NCBI RefSeq assembly: GCF_014705615.1
Contig: NZ_JACXJA010000003.1
Coordinates: 349,785 to 413,784, forward strand
Direction: 5' to 3'
DNA from: Paenibacillus oceani
GTDB lineage: Bacteria; Bacillota; Bacilli; Paenibacillales; NBRC-103111
Length of the DNA: 64,000 nt
The first letter of the stretch is position 1, and every line of letters begins with the position of its first letter. Shown here piece by piece: positions 46,651 through 55,123 of this stretch. The notes beneath the pieces were generated by a model. That model did no database searches. It had not been told where the DNA came from and worked only from the letters and a program-made list of their open reading frames with translations. A program made the translations under genes and the position numbers.

Positions 46651-46676
46651 ACCCGCAGCTTACTGCGGGTTCTTTT
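46651..46676. terminator. Hairpin at the end of the zinc-ribbon gene
   Basis: ACCCGCAG (46651-46658) pairs perfectly with CTGCGGGT (46663-46670) around CTTA, which contains the minus-strand stop codon. On the plus strand it is followed by a T-rich TCTTTTC, so it can stop rightward transcripts from the GH32 gene. Confidence 0.65.
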
Positions 46677-46815
46677 CTTTCTCGGGCGGTTTCTTGGTAA
46701 GTTTGTCGTAACAAGGGAAGCAAAGCAGCTTGCCTTGCTCCGAAACTCCGTCCAGAAAACCGCCCTTGCAATAGACGGGAGTTTGGCACGATTGACATTC
46801 ACCGACCAGTTCCAT
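46660..46815 (-). CDS. Zinc-ribbon microprotein (51 aa)
   Basis: A 51-residue minus-strand frame encodes a protein with CQSC near the N-terminus, YCKGG in the middle and CFPC after it, five Cys of which two CxxC pairs fit a treble-clef or zinc-ribbon knuckle, and a Lys/Pro/Glu tail. ATG 46815 is 9 nt downstream of GAAAGG; the ATG at 46824 touches that site. A hairpin covers the stop codon. The Cys pairs and ribosome site make it a credible gene. The function is unknown. It is divergent from the hisS T-box leader. Confidence 0.7.
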   Translation of the reverse strand: MELVGECQSCQTPVYCKGGFLDGVSEQGKLLCFPCYDKLTKKPPEKEKNPQ

Positions 46816-46935
46816 GAAATTCATCCTTTCCCGGACTTTTTGAACTCGCCCTTTTATTTTACCTTACTCGCAGCAGAGGCGACATAGTCCTGTTCTTTTA
46901 GCGGATGATTTTCGTGCATCCCGTCGCTCCGTCCC

Positions 46936-46964
46936 TTGACTTTGGACAGCCTCAAGTATACAAT
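46936..46964 (+). promoter_or_regulatory. Sigma-A promoter of hisS-aspS
   Basis: TTGACT (46936-46941), a 17-bp spacer and TACAAT (46959-46964). Transcription would start near 46971, giving a leader of about 465 nt. Confidence 0.88.
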
Positions 46965-46970
46965 CAATAG

Positions 46971-47388
46971 GAATATTCGAGATTCGTAGATGGGACGAAG
47001 TAGTTCGAACCCAAGCCAGCAGAGAGGGGAGCCACGGCTGGAAGCTTCCCGGCGATGGACGGATGAATAACTTCCTGGAGAACGTACGGGGAACATGCGG
47101 CGGAGCAATTGAGAGGGAACGCCGAGTAAGCAGGCGCCGAACGACAAGGCTTTCTGCCCGCTAAGTAGCCGTATCGCGTAGAGCGGGCGTTAACCGCTTT
47201 GAGTGCGCACGATCGATTTGTGGTTTTGCCGTACGGTAGCAGTACCGGATGGAAACTCCACAATGGACAGGGGAGATCAGCTCTTCGTCCGACTGTGCGA
47301 ATGCGGGTGGTACCGCGGGTGGTTTCGGCTAACGATCGAAATAACCCGTCCCTGGCAATTGCTGCCGGGGGCGGGTTTTTGGTTTTTT
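46971..47388 (+). promoter_or_regulatory. T-box riboswitch leader of hisS-aspS
   Basis: The leader holds the T-box core CGGGTGGTACCGCG (47304-47317), an AGAGAG bulge-type segment near 47021 in the stem I region, and a 15-bp intrinsic terminator (arms 47343-47357 and 47363-47377, then T-runs at 47376-47380 and 47383-47388). Uncharged tRNA pairing at the T-box would favour the antiterminator and allow hisS-aspS transcription. I could not fold stem I with confidence; a CAT (His) codon after GGGGAA at 47094-47096 is a candidate specifier. The variable base of the T-box is T (47311). Confidence 0.92.
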
Positions 47389-47436
47389 AAGATTATCTCA
47401 AAATTTGGAAACGGAAAGGAAGCCGGGAGGTTCAAG

Positions 47437-48699
47437 ATGAGCATTCAAAAGCCAAAGGGGACGCAGGATTTACTGCCGGGCGTCGTCGAGAAGTGGCAGT
47501 ATATCGAGGAGAAGGCGCGCGATGTCTGCCGCCGTTTCAATTACAAGGAGATTCGCACGCCGATCTTCGAAAATACCGAGCTGTTCCAGCGAGGCGTCGG
47601 AGAGACGACGGATATCGTCGAGAAAGAAATGTACACGTTCCCGGATAAAGGGGACCGCAGCATGACGCTCCGTCCGGAAGGAACGGCAGGCGTCGTCCGC
47701 GCTTACGTAGAGAACAAATTGTACGGCGAGCCGGACATTAACAAGCTGTACTATATCGGACCGATGTTCCGCTATGAGCAGCCGCAAGCCGGGCGTTACC
47801 GCCAGTTCCATCAGTTCGGCATCGAGGCGATCGGCTCCGCTGACCCGAGTCTGGATGCGGAAGTGATCGCGATGGGTTATTTGTTCTATAAAGAAATCGG
47901 ACTGAAGGGCGTCCGGGTCGAGATCAACTCGGTCGGCAATCCGTCGTGCCGCAGCGTGTACCGTGAGGAGCTGCAGAAGTTTTTCGCGCCGGTCAAAGAC
48001 AGGCTGTGCAAAGATTGTCAATCGCGCTACGAGCGCAATCCGATGCGTATCCTCGACTGCAAAAAAGATCAGGAGTACGGGGTCGGCGCGCCGTCGATTC
48101 TCGATTTTCTCGATGAGGAATGCCAGACTCACTTCAGCAAGGTACAGCGGCATTTAACCGATATGGGCATCGAGTTCGTCATCAATCCGCGCATGGTGCG
48201 GGGGCTCGACTACTACACGCATACGGCGTTTGAGTATAAAGCGGCGGGCATCGGGGCGATCGATACGATCAGCGGCGGCGGCCGGTACAACGGCCTTGTC
48301 GGTACGATCGGCGGCAGCCAAATCGATCAGCCGGGGGTTGGTTTCGGACTCGGTCTCGAGCGGGTGCTGCTCGTGCTTGAGGCTCAAGGCGTTGACGTTC
48401 CGGGCGTACAGCCGCTGGACGCTTACCTGATCGGCCTCGGCGAAGCGGCCGGCGACGAGATCGCCAAGCTGTTGTTCGAGCTCCGCTCGGCAGGACTGAC
48501 GGCGGAGAAAGATTACACGAGCCGGAAGATGAAGGCGCAGATGAAGTCGGCCGACCGGTATGAGGCCCGGTTTGTCGCCATCCTCGGCGACGACGAGCTG
48601 GCCAAGGGCACGATCATGCTGAAGGAGATGGCGACCGGTGAGCAAGCGGAAGTGCCGATTGCCAGCCTCGCCGATACTTTGAAGCAGAAGCTTTCGTAA
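47437..48699 (+). CDS. hisS: HisS, histidyl-tRNA synthetase
   Basis: A 420-residue class II synthetase with the start KPKGTQDLLPG, motif 2 region YRQFHQFGIEAIG, the His-specific signature MVRGLDYYT and motif 3 PGVGFGLGLERVLLVL, followed by the C-terminal anticodon-binding domain. ATG 47437 lies 6 nt after GGGAGG, downstream of the T-box terminator; earlier in-frame starts fall inside the leader. aspS follows 30 bp after the stop in the same operon, as in Bacillus. Confidence 0.97.
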   Translation: MSIQKPKGTQDLLPGVVEKWQYIEEKARDVCRRFNYKEIRTPIFENTELFQRGVGETTDIVEKEMYTFPDKGDRSMTLRPEGTAGVVRAYVENKLYGEPDINKLYYIGPMFRYEQPQAGRYRQFHQFGIEAIGSADPSLDAEVIAMGYLFYKEIGLKGVRVEINSVGNPSCRSVYREELQKFFAPVKDRLCKDCQSRYERNPMRILDCKKDQEYGVGAPSILDFLDEECQTHFSKVQRHLTDMGIEFVINPRMVRGLDYYTHTAFEYKAAGIGAIDTISGGGRYNGLVGTIGGSQIDQPGVGFGLGLERVLLVLEAQGVDVPGVQPLDAYLIGLGEAAGDEIAKLLFELRSAGLTAEKDYTSRKMKAQMKSADRYEARFVAILGDDELAKGTIMLKEMATGEQAEVPIASLADTLKQKLS

Positions 48700-48729
48700 A
48701 TTAACCGAACTATGGAGGATGAGATTCCT

Positions 48730-50511
48730 ATGTTGTTGAAAACCCATCATTGCGGAAATCTAAGTGCAGCGAATATTGGAGATACGGTCGTGCTGAACGG
48801 CTGGGTAGCGGTCCGCCGCGACCTCGGCGGCGTATTGTTCATCGACCTGCGCGACCGCAGCGGTATCGTGCAAGTGGTGTTTAACCCGACCTTCTCGGGA
48901 GACGCTCTGGCGATCGCCGACAAAGCGCGCACCGAATATGTGCTGGCCGTAAAAGGAAAAGTCGTACAACGCGACGAAGCGACCGTGAACCCGAACCTGG
49001 CGACAGGGGATATCGAAGTTCAGGTTCATGAAATCGAGATTTTAAATGCAGCCAAAACGCCTCCGTTCTTTATCGAGGACGGTGTGGAGATCGACGAGCA
49101 GCTCCGTCTGAAATACCGTTACCTGGACCTTCGGCGTCCGGAAATGCAAAAGACGCTGATGCTGCGCTCCAAAGCGGCTAAAGTATTCCGCGACTTCCTG
49201 GACGAGAACGGCTTCCTCGAAGTGGAGACGCCGATCCTGACGAAAAGCACGCCGGAAGGCGCCCGCGACTATCTCGTGCCAAGCCGCGTTCATCCGGGCG
49301 AATTTTTCGCGCTGCCGCAATCTCCGCAAATTTACAAGCAGCTGCTCATGGTTAGCGGGCTGGAGCGTTATTACCAGATCGCACGCTGCTTCCGCGACGA
49401 GGATCTTCGTGCGGACCGCCAGCCGGAGTTCACCCAGGTGGACATCGAGACTTCATTCCTGTCCCGCGACCAGTTGCTCGACATGATGGAGGAACTGGCC
49501 GTTCGCGTATTCAAAGAAACGATAGGCGTGGACATCCAGCGCCCGTTCCAGCGGCTGACCTATGCCGACGCGATGGGCAAATACGGCTCCGACAAGCCGG
49601 ACCTGCGCTTCGGTCTTGAGCTGGTGGACGTGTCCGATCTGGTAGCCAACTCGGGCGTTCAAGTATTCGCGAACGTAACGAAAAAGGGCGGTCAAGTCAA
49701 AGCGCTGAACGCCAAAGGCTGCGGAACGTGGAGCCGGAAAGAAATCGACGACCTGCTGCCGTTTGCCGCTCGTTACGGGGCCAAAGGCCTGGCGTGGATT
49801 CAAGTGAAAGACGGCGAGTGGAAAGGGCCGATCGTCAAGTTTTTCAGCGAGGAAGAAATCGCGGCGCTTAAAGAACGTCTGGGCGCCGAAGATGGCGACC
49901 TGCTGCTGTTCTCGGCCGATACGAAAAAAGTCGTCGCCGACGTGCTCGGCAACCTGCGTCTGAAAATCGGCCGCGATCTCGGCCTGATCGATGACAGCGT
50001 ATTTAAATTCGCGTGGGTCGTCGACTTCCCGCTGCTCGGCTACGACGAAGAGGCGAAGCGTTATGTGGCGGAGCACCATCCGTTCACGCGCCCCGTTGAA
50101 GAGGATCTGGCGTACTTCGATACCGATCCGGGTCAAATCCGTGCTCAAGCGTACGACCTCGTGCTGAACGGCTACGAAGTGGGCGGCGGCTCGATGCGTA
50201 TTTTCAAACGCGACGTGCAGGAGAAAATGTTCCAGGCTCTCGGCTTCTCCCGTGAGGAAGCCCACGAGAAATTCGGCTTCCTGCTGGACGCGTTCGAATA
50301 CGGCACGCCTCCGCACGGCGGCATCGCGTTTGGCTTCGACCGTCTGATCATGCTGCTGGCGGGCCGCACGAATCTGCGCGAAACGATCGCTTTCCCGAAA
50401 ACGGCCAGCGCAACCGACCTGCTGATGAACGCGCCGTCCGAAGTCGATTCGAAGCAGCTTGAAGATTTGTCGATCAAGCTGGCCGTAAAGGAAGTAGCTG
50501 CCAAAGCCTAA
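48730..50511 (+). CDS. aspS: AspS, aspartyl-tRNA synthetase
   Basis: A 593-residue bacterial-type class II synthetase. It has the N-terminal OB anticodon-binding domain ([25 protein letters not shown]), motif 2 [16 protein letters not shown], the bacterial GAD insertion (about residues 290-420) and motif 3 [18 protein letters not shown] 48730 is 11 nt after GGAGG; the in-frame ATG at 48712 contains that ribosome site. It is cotranscribed with hisS under the T-box. Confidence 0.97.
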   Translation: MLLKTHHCGNLSAANIGDTVVLNGWVAVRRDLGGVLFIDLRDRSGIVQVVFNPTFSGDALAIADKARTEYVLAVKGKVVQRDEATVNPNLATGDIEVQVHEIEILNAAKTPPFFIEDGVEIDEQLRLKYRYLDLRRPEMQKTLMLRSKAAKVFRDFLDENGFLEVETPILTKSTPEGARDYLVPSRVHPGEFFALPQSPQIYKQLLMVSGLERYYQIARCFRDEDLRADRQPEFTQVDIETSFLSRDQLLDMMEELAVRVFKETIGVDIQRPFQRLTYADAMGKYGSDKPDLRFGLELVDVSDLVANSGVQVFANVTKKGGQVKALNAKGCGTWSRKEIDDLLPFAARYGAKGLAWIQVKDGEWKGPIVKFFSEEEIAALKERLGAEDGDLLLFSADTKKVVADVLGNLRLKIGRDLGLIDDSVFKFAWVVDFPLLGYDEEAKRYVAEHHPFTRPVEEDLAYFDTDPGQIRAQAYDLVLNGYEVGGGSMRIFKRDVQEKMFQALGFSREEAHEKFGFLLDAFEYGTPPHGGIAFGFDRLIMLLAGRTNLRETIAFPKTASATDLLMNAPSEVDSKQLEDLSIKLAVKEVAAKA

Positions 50512-50691
50512 TAACTGCTGCGATATTAGCGCTCTCCTGGGGTGAATCGTTTTCCATAACCGGGAAGAAGATATCCCTGTCACAGAGCAGGCTCGTTATT
50601 TCACAACAGTCGATAATAGCATACGACGGGCCCGCTTCCGGAGCATTTCCTCCGGCGGCGGAGCGCCCGGATCTAGCGAAGGGGATTGAAT

Positions 50692-51444
50692 ATGCTGCAT
50701 CAATTTTCGCGAACGGAACTGGCGATCGGCCCCGAAGGACTGGACGTGTTGAAGGGCAGTACGGTTGCCGTGCTCGGCATCGGCGGAGTCGGCTCGATTG
50801 CGGCGGAAGCGCTTGTCCGTACCGGCGTTGGACGCGTGATCATGGTGGACAAGGATGTCGTCGATATTACGAATATTAACCGCCAGATTCATGCGCTGAC
50901 GACTACCGTCGGGCAACCGAAGGCCGAGCTGATGCGCGACCGGGTCAAGCTGATCAATCCGGATTGCGATGCGATCGCGCTGCGGATGTTTTACACCGAG
51001 GAGACGTACGAGAAGTTTTTCGACTATCCGCTCGACTACGTGCTGGACGCCTCCGATACGGTGACATACAAGATCCATCTCATCAAAGAGTGCCTGAAAC
51101 GCAAAATACCGATCATCTCCAGCATGGGGGCGGCGAACAAGATGGACCCGACGCAGTTCCGCGTGGCGGACATCTCGCAGACGTCGGTCGACCCGCTCGC
51201 CCGCGTCATCCGCCAGAAGCTGCGCAAGGACGGGATCAAAAAAGGCGTCAAGGTCGTCTTCTCGACCGAGGAGCCGATTAAGCCGCGCGGTGACGTTACA
51301 CAGCGGATCGTGCCGGAGAATGCTCCGGATATCCGCAAAGCGCAGCAGCCGCCGGCCAGCAACTCGTTTGTACCGCCTGTAGCCGGCCTGATCATGGTCA
51401 GTGTCGTCGTACGCGACCTGCTCGAGAGAGCCGGGAAAGCCTGA
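50692..51444 (+). CDS. tcdA: TcdA, tRNA threonylcarbamoyladenosine dehydratase
   Basis: TcdA is an E1-like ATP-dependent enzyme that cyclises t6A to ct6A at position 37 of ANN-decoding tRNAs. The 250-residue protein has the ThiF/HesA Rossmann motif VLGIGGVGSIAAEALVR, DKDVVDITNINRQ, the DASDTV segment and the IKPRGDV ... NSFVPPVAGL C-terminus typical of the family. ATG 50692 follows AAGGGG by 7 nt. The position after aspS equals Bacillus yrvM, whose neighbour yrvN (rarA) is displaced here by about 11 kb of accessory genes. Confidence 0.94.
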   Translation: MLHQFSRTELAIGPEGLDVLKGSTVAVLGIGGVGSIAAEALVRTGVGRVIMVDKDVVDITNINRQIHALTTTVGQPKAELMRDRVKLINPDCDAIALRMFYTEETYEKFFDYPLDYVLDASDTVTYKIHLIKECLKRKIPIISSMGAANKMDPTQFRVADISQTSVDPLARVIRQKLRKDGIKKGVKVVFSTEEPIKPRGDVTQRIVPENAPDIRKAQQPPASNSFVPPVAGLIMVSVVVRDLLERAGKA

Positions 51445-51546
51445 CGCCTAACTGGGCCGCATATGCGGCGGTAACGAAACGGGGCTCTCTGCACATTCAT
51501 TTTTGAGAGTATTTGTGCCCCGATCTAAACCGATGTTCCTCGAGAT

Positions 51547-51590
51547 AAAGGACCTCAGCCTCCACGTTACCGTGGAAGTTGAGGTCCTTT
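51547..51590. terminator. Long inverted repeat after tcdA
   Basis: Two 20-nt arms (51547-51566 and 51571-51590) pair with one mismatch and one G-U around a TTAC loop; the outer 11 bp (AAAGGACCTCA) are perfect. A- and T-ends on both sides suggest a bidirectional terminator, although the T-run is only three bases. Confidence 0.55.
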
Positions 51591-51795
51591 CGTTTGAAAA
51601 CGGGGACGTTTTCCTGTGATCTGTGATGCAACACTATTGGAATAGCCTTGTTTGATTTGGTTGTGATTCGTTTGGATGATGACCGTTTATTCGACAAAAG
51701 ACGAGCCCGATCGTCGCGAAAAACGTACTTAATTCGTGATTATATATTACAAATGGAGGGTATTTGAGGAATATCGACATTTTTTTCGATTTTGC

Positions 51796-51824
51796 ATGAC
51801 AAAAATATACAAATGGGTTACAAT
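51796..51824 (+). promoter_or_regulatory. Promoter of the c-di-GMP riboswitch/HD-GYP unit
   Basis: ATGACA (51796-51801), a 17-bp spacer and TACAAT (51819-51824), about 57 bp upstream of the riboswitch P1 stem. Confidence 0.7.
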
Positions 51825-51880
51825 CAAACTAATTGCACATATTCAATAAAAACAATAGGATGATGGAACTAAATACTTGT

Positions 51881-52036
51881 TCATAATCGAATCCAAAGGC
51901 ACACTTATCGAAAGATAAGGCCGCAAAACCATTGGGGCTACCATGTAATTTGTCCCATATTCGCGCCGAGAACCGCCGGTTGTGAATATGGGATGCAACC
52001 GTATTACGTCATGCCAGCCAGGTCGCCGAACTATGA
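51881..52036 (+). promoter_or_regulatory. Cyclic-di-GMP-I (GEMM-I) riboswitch
   Basis: The segment matches the GEMM-I pattern: GGCACAC, stem CTTATC (51904-51909) with GATAAG (51914-51919) capped by GAAA, then CCGCAAAACC (51921-51930), a second long hairpin (TCCCATATTC 51953-51962 with GAATATGGGA 51984-51993), and the 3' receptor-like GCCAGGTCGCC (52017-52027 region). P1 is TCATA (51881-51885) with TATGA (52032-52036). A terminator follows. The downstream gene is an HD-GYP protein, which fits c-di-GMP sensing. Ligand class is inferred from consensus, not tested. Confidence 0.8.
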
Positions 52037-52042
52037 GACGGG

Positions 52043-52067
52043 ACCCCTCTAACCTGAGGGTTTTTTT
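52043..52067 (+). terminator. Riboswitch expression-platform terminator
   Basis: CCCTC (52045-52049) pairs with GAGGG (52056-52060), followed by seven T (52061-52067), directly after the aptamer and 72 bp before the HD-GYP start. Whether ligand turns expression on or off is not decided. Confidence 0.75.
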
Positions 52068-52138
52068 GTTGATCGGAACCCCGTGATTATCAGGCCGACA
52101 CACGATTTCAGCTTATTGCCGATGAAGGGGGAGAAGTA

Positions 52139-52780
52139 ATGCTGTACGCGATCAACCGTCTTTTGCAGCGATTGTCGGATAAAGACAGGGAGACGTTCGA
52201 ACATGTAGGCCGGGTCGGGGCGCTCGCCCAGTGCTGGGTCACGCATTATCCGTTGGCCGGACTGGAGGACCGGCAAGTTTTTATTGTGGGATGCTGTGTG
52301 CATGATGTAGGGAAAATTAAAATCGAAACAGCCATTTTGCAAAAAACGTGCAAGCTTGACCAGGGCGAATGGGACCGGATGCGGACGCATCCCGAATCGG
52401 GCAGCGAACTACTGATGCAGGAAGGGATGAAAGATGCCCGGCTGCTGGATATCGTCAAGTATCATCATGAGCGGTGGGACGGGTCCGGTTATCCGACGGG
52501 GCTCGGCAGCAGCCGGATTCCCCGGTTGGCCCGCATGTGCTCGATCGTGGACGCTTTCGACGCCATGATCTCGGACAGGCCTTACAAAAAAGGAAAAACG
52601 GTCGAACAGGCCAAGGTAGAACTTCTCGAGCAAAGCGGCATCCAGTTCGATGAAGAGCTGGTGCGGCAATTTCTGAGCTTGCCGGATCATCTGTTGCGCA
52701 ATCCTCCGGCGGTAAGGCTGGACGAAGTGGCGGAACAGGGAGATTTGTTTTACGAGTTGACCTCGCACCGCAAAAACTGA
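52139..52780 (+). CDS. HD-GYP domain protein, probable c-di-GMP phosphodiesterase
   Basis: HD-GYP proteins degrade cyclic-di-GMP with a metal-bound HD domain. This 213-residue protein is almost only the catalytic domain: His55-Asp56 in HDVGK, the signature HHERWDGSGYP at residues 109-119, and DAFDAMISDRPYKKG after it. No sensor or receiver domain is attached, so regulation is probably at the RNA level through the riboswitch upstream. GGGGGAGAAG precedes the ATG. It is monocistronic. Confidence 0.9.
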   Translation: MLYAINRLLQRLSDKDRETFEHVGRVGALAQCWVTHYPLAGLEDRQVFIVGCCVHDVGKIKIETAILQKTCKLDQGEWDRMRTHPESGSELLMQEGMKDARLLDIVKYHHERWDGSGYPTGLGSSRIPRLARMCSIVDAFDAMISDRPYKKGKTVEQAKVELLEQSGIQFDEELVRQFLSLPDHLLRNPPAVRLDEVAEQGDLFYELTSHRKN

Positions 52781-52811
52781 ATACAAGCAGCTCCGTTTTG
52801 CGCACAATCCG

Positions 52812-52862
52812 AAGCCCGAACCTGCCCGCCTCCTGTCTAGGAAGCGGAGCGCGTTCGGGTTT
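52812..52862 (+). terminator. Candidate terminator after the HD-GYP gene
   Basis: AAGCCCGAAC (52812-52821) pairs with GTTCGGGTTT (52853-52862, one G-U); the loop holds an inner CCGC...GCGG stem. The T-run is short. Confidence 0.55.
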
Positions 52863-52881
52863 CGCCGCGAAATTCAATGAA

Positions 52882-52935
52882 TTAAGGTGCCGTTAAGGTA
52901 CGGTTTGAAGTCAGGTAAGCTTCGTCCGGTACAAT
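52882..52935 (+). promoter_or_regulatory. Triple 11-bp direct repeat and -10 of the serine hydrolase gene
   Basis: Three 11-bp-phased units begin at 52882 (TTAAGGTGCCG), 52893 (TTAAGGTACGG) and 52904 (TTTGAAGTCAG). A TACAAT -10 lies at 52930-52935, 26 bp after the third unit starts, so the third unit occupies the -35 region. The same arrangement precedes the response-regulator gene at 54299. Confidence 0.6.
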
Positions 52936-53054
52936 ACGACTAGTACAAAGTCGGAGGCGCGGCTGGAGAACGGCTGGATGGCCGCCGAACCTGTTGATGG
53001 CAGACACGTAAGTTGACTTGTATCAGGTAATTAATGACCGGGAGGAGACTTATC

Positions 53055-54206
53055 TTGAAACTTTGGATGTGGATCGGAATTGGCGTCGGGACGCTGCTTG
53101 CAGGTGCGGTTATTTGGATCGGGGGGACGGCGTATTGGGCGAAAAAAGCGAATGCCGACTATGTATGGAAATTCGTAACGAACAATCCGGAGAAGGCGGC
53201 CATTACGCTTCGGAGAGACGGTCAAACGATTGCGCAGTCGAATTCGGACCGGGTCATGCCGCTGGCGAGCGCCGTGAAAACGATGATTGCGATCGAGTAT
53301 GCGAAGCAGGCCGCGGCCGGCACGATTCATCCGGAAGAGCGGGTGCCGCTGTCGGTGCTGGACCGTTACTATTTGCCGAATCTGGACGGAGGGGCTCATC
53401 CGGCCTGGCTGGCGTATATCGAGGAAAGCTCGAAGGCCGAAGGCGACGCCGTGACGCTGGAAGAGGTGGCGAAAGGCATGATCCGGTACAGCTCGAACGC
53501 CAATACCGACTATTTGCAGGATAAGCTTGGTCTGGAGCGGATTCACGGGACTATCGCCGAGCTCGGACTCCGGCATCACGAGCCGTTGTTCCCGCTTAAC
53601 GGGGCGCTGCTTATCCCGTACGAACTGATGAAGGGGTATTCCGGGCTCGACGGGAATGAGGCGAAGGCGAAAGCCAAGGAGGAGCTGTTCGCCATGTCTG
53701 CCGATGTGTTCCGGGCGATGGCCGTCCAGACAAGCGGCAAGCTGAAGGCGGATGCGGACGGTTCCTACAAGCGGGAGGCGAACCTGCGGAGCTGGTACGA
53801 TCCGGAGTTCGACCGGTTCTATTCCGACCGTCTGACCGGTTCGACCACACAGGAGTATGCCTCGGTTATGGCTAAGCTGAACGGCCGCGACCATTTCACT
53901 GCGGAGGTGCACCGGTACCTGGACCCGGTGATGGAGGGGCTGATGGAAAACCCGGCGAACCGGGAGCTGTTCCGGCATGCCGGCCGCAAGGGCGGGTCGA
54001 CGGCGTACGTGCTGACGGATGCGATCTATGCGACCGCGAAGGACGGCACCCGGATCGAGCTCGCTTTATTTTTCAACGGTCTGAACGCCGTCGAGATGAT
54101 GAAGTTGTCGGCCAGTCTGAACGCCTTCGAGCTGAAGCTGCTGACAGAGCCGTTATACGCGGAAACGGTCGGCCGCAAGATCGGGAGCGGGGAAGCCCGG
54201 CCGTAA
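53055..54206 (+). CDS. Class A beta-lactamase-like serine hydrolase, membrane-anchored
   Basis: The 383-residue protein has an N-terminal hydrophobic anchor (about residues 2-22) and an extracellular serine hydrolase domain. The three penicilloyl-transferase motifs are recognisable: SxxK as Ser72-Ala-Val-Lys75, SxN as Ser146-Ser-Asn148 in YSSNANTD, and KTG as Lys312-Gly-Gly in RKGGST. The last motif is KGG, not KTG or KSG. It may be a beta-lactamase, a D,D-peptidase or a penicillin-sensing protein. TTG 53055 lies 7 nt after GGGAGGAG; the ATG at 53034 has no ribosome site. Its promoter shares an operator with the next two-component system. Confidence 0.8.
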   Translation: MKLWMWIGIGVGTLLAGAVIWIGGTAYWAKKANADYVWKFVTNNPEKAAITLRRDGQTIAQSNSDRVMPLASAVKTMIAIEYAKQAAAGTIHPEERVPLSVLDRYYLPNLDGGAHPAWLAYIEESSKAEGDAVTLEEVAKGMIRYSSNANTDYLQDKLGLERIHGTIAELGLRHHEPLFPLNGALLIPYELMKGYSGLDGNEAKAKAKEELFAMSADVFRAMAVQTSGKLKADADGSYKREANLRSWYDPEFDRFYSDRLTGSTTQEYASVMAKLNGRDHFTAEVHRYLDPVMEGLMENPANRELFRHAGRKGGSTAYVLTDAIYATAKDGTRIELALFFNGLNAVEMMKLSASLNAFELKLLTEPLYAETVGRKIGSGEARP

Positions 54207-54298
54207 TTTCTGAACCTGATTGCGCCGGCCGTACCGCAACCTGCTACGCTCGGCCCCGCAATCCGCAATCCGCAACAACCCGGCCGATTCAGCCGCGG

Positions 54299-54353
54299 TA
54301 AAGGCTCCGTTAAGGTTCCGGTAAGCGAATGCGCCAGCCGGTTATGATACAAT
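54299..54353 (+). promoter_or_regulatory. Triple 11-bp direct repeat and extended -10 of the two-component operon
   Basis: Units begin at 54299 (TAAAGGCTCCG), 54310 (TTAAGGTTCCG) and 54321 (GTAAGCGAATG), followed by an extended -10, TGATACAAT (54345-54353). The third unit starts 27 bp before the TACAAT, as in the serine hydrolase promoter (26 bp). Autoregulation by the OmpR-type regulator encoded next is likely. Confidence 0.6.
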
Positions 54354-54388
54354 GCAGAGGTAAAGTCGGCAAGAGGAGTGAACTACCG

Positions 54389-55123
54389 ATGGAGTTGCTG
54401 GAGGCGAACCTGCTGCTGGTCGACGATGAACCGGCTATTTTGCGGATGATGAAAACCGTGCTGGAGAAGGAAGGCTTTAAGCGGATCGAGACGGCCGCTT
54501 CGGGTGAAGAAGCGATCGCCGCCTGCGAAGCGGCGGTGTTCGATCTGGTTGTGCTGGACGTGATGCTGCCCGGGCGCAGCGGGTTCGATATATGCCCTTT
54601 TATCCGCTGCACGACCGACGCGCCGGTGCTTTTTCTAACGGCGAGAACGACGGACCTGGACAAACTGACCGGATTTGCCGTAGGCGGCGACGATTATATT
54701 ACGAAACCGTTTAATCCGCTCGAAGTGGCGGCCCGGATCAAGGCGCAACTGAAGCGGTATTTGAAACCAGGGACGGCTCAGGCAACCCGGACGGCGGCGG
54801 AGCGGAACGTGTACGATTACGGCCGATTCCAACTGGATGCGGATGCGGGCGAACTGCGAGTGTGCGGCGAACCGGTCGTTTGCCCGGCGCAAGTGTTTCA
54901 GCTGCTGCTGTTTCTGTGCCGTCATCCGAACCGGATCTTCACGAAGTCTCAGCTGTACGAGCACGTATGGGGCGACGAATGTCTCGGCGACGACAATACG
55001 GTGATGGTGCATATACACCGGATTCGCGAGCGCATCGAGCGTAATCCGTCGGAGCCCGAGCTGCTGCTGACGGTGCGGGGACTCGGCTACAAGCTGGTGC
55101 GGCGTGAGGAAGGCGGCCTGTGA
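54389..55123 (+). CDS. OmpR/PhoB-family response regulator
   Basis: The 244-residue protein has a receiver domain with phospho-acceptor Asp57 in VVLDVMLPG, the acidic pocket VDDEP, and Lys in ITKPFNP, then a winged-helix DNA-binding domain (about residues 140-240) with CPAQVFQLLLFLCRHPNRIFTKSQLYEHVWG and VRGLGYKL. ATG 54389 follows AGAGGAG. It overlaps the kinase gene by 4 nt. The 11-bp-phased repeats before this gene and before the serine hydrolase gene suit an OmpR-type dimer binding head to tail. Confidence 0.94.
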   Translation: MELLEANLLLVDDEPAILRMMKTVLEKEGFKRIETAASGEEAIAACEAAVFDLVVLDVMLPGRSGFDICPFIRCTTDAPVLFLTARTTDLDKLTGFAVGGDDYITKPFNPLEVAARIKAQLKRYLKPGTAQATRTAAERNVYDYGRFQLDADAGELRVCGEPVVCPAQVFQLLLFLCRHPNRIFTKSQLYEHVWGDECLGDDNTVMVHIHRIRERIERNPSEPELLLTVRGLGYKLVRREEGGL

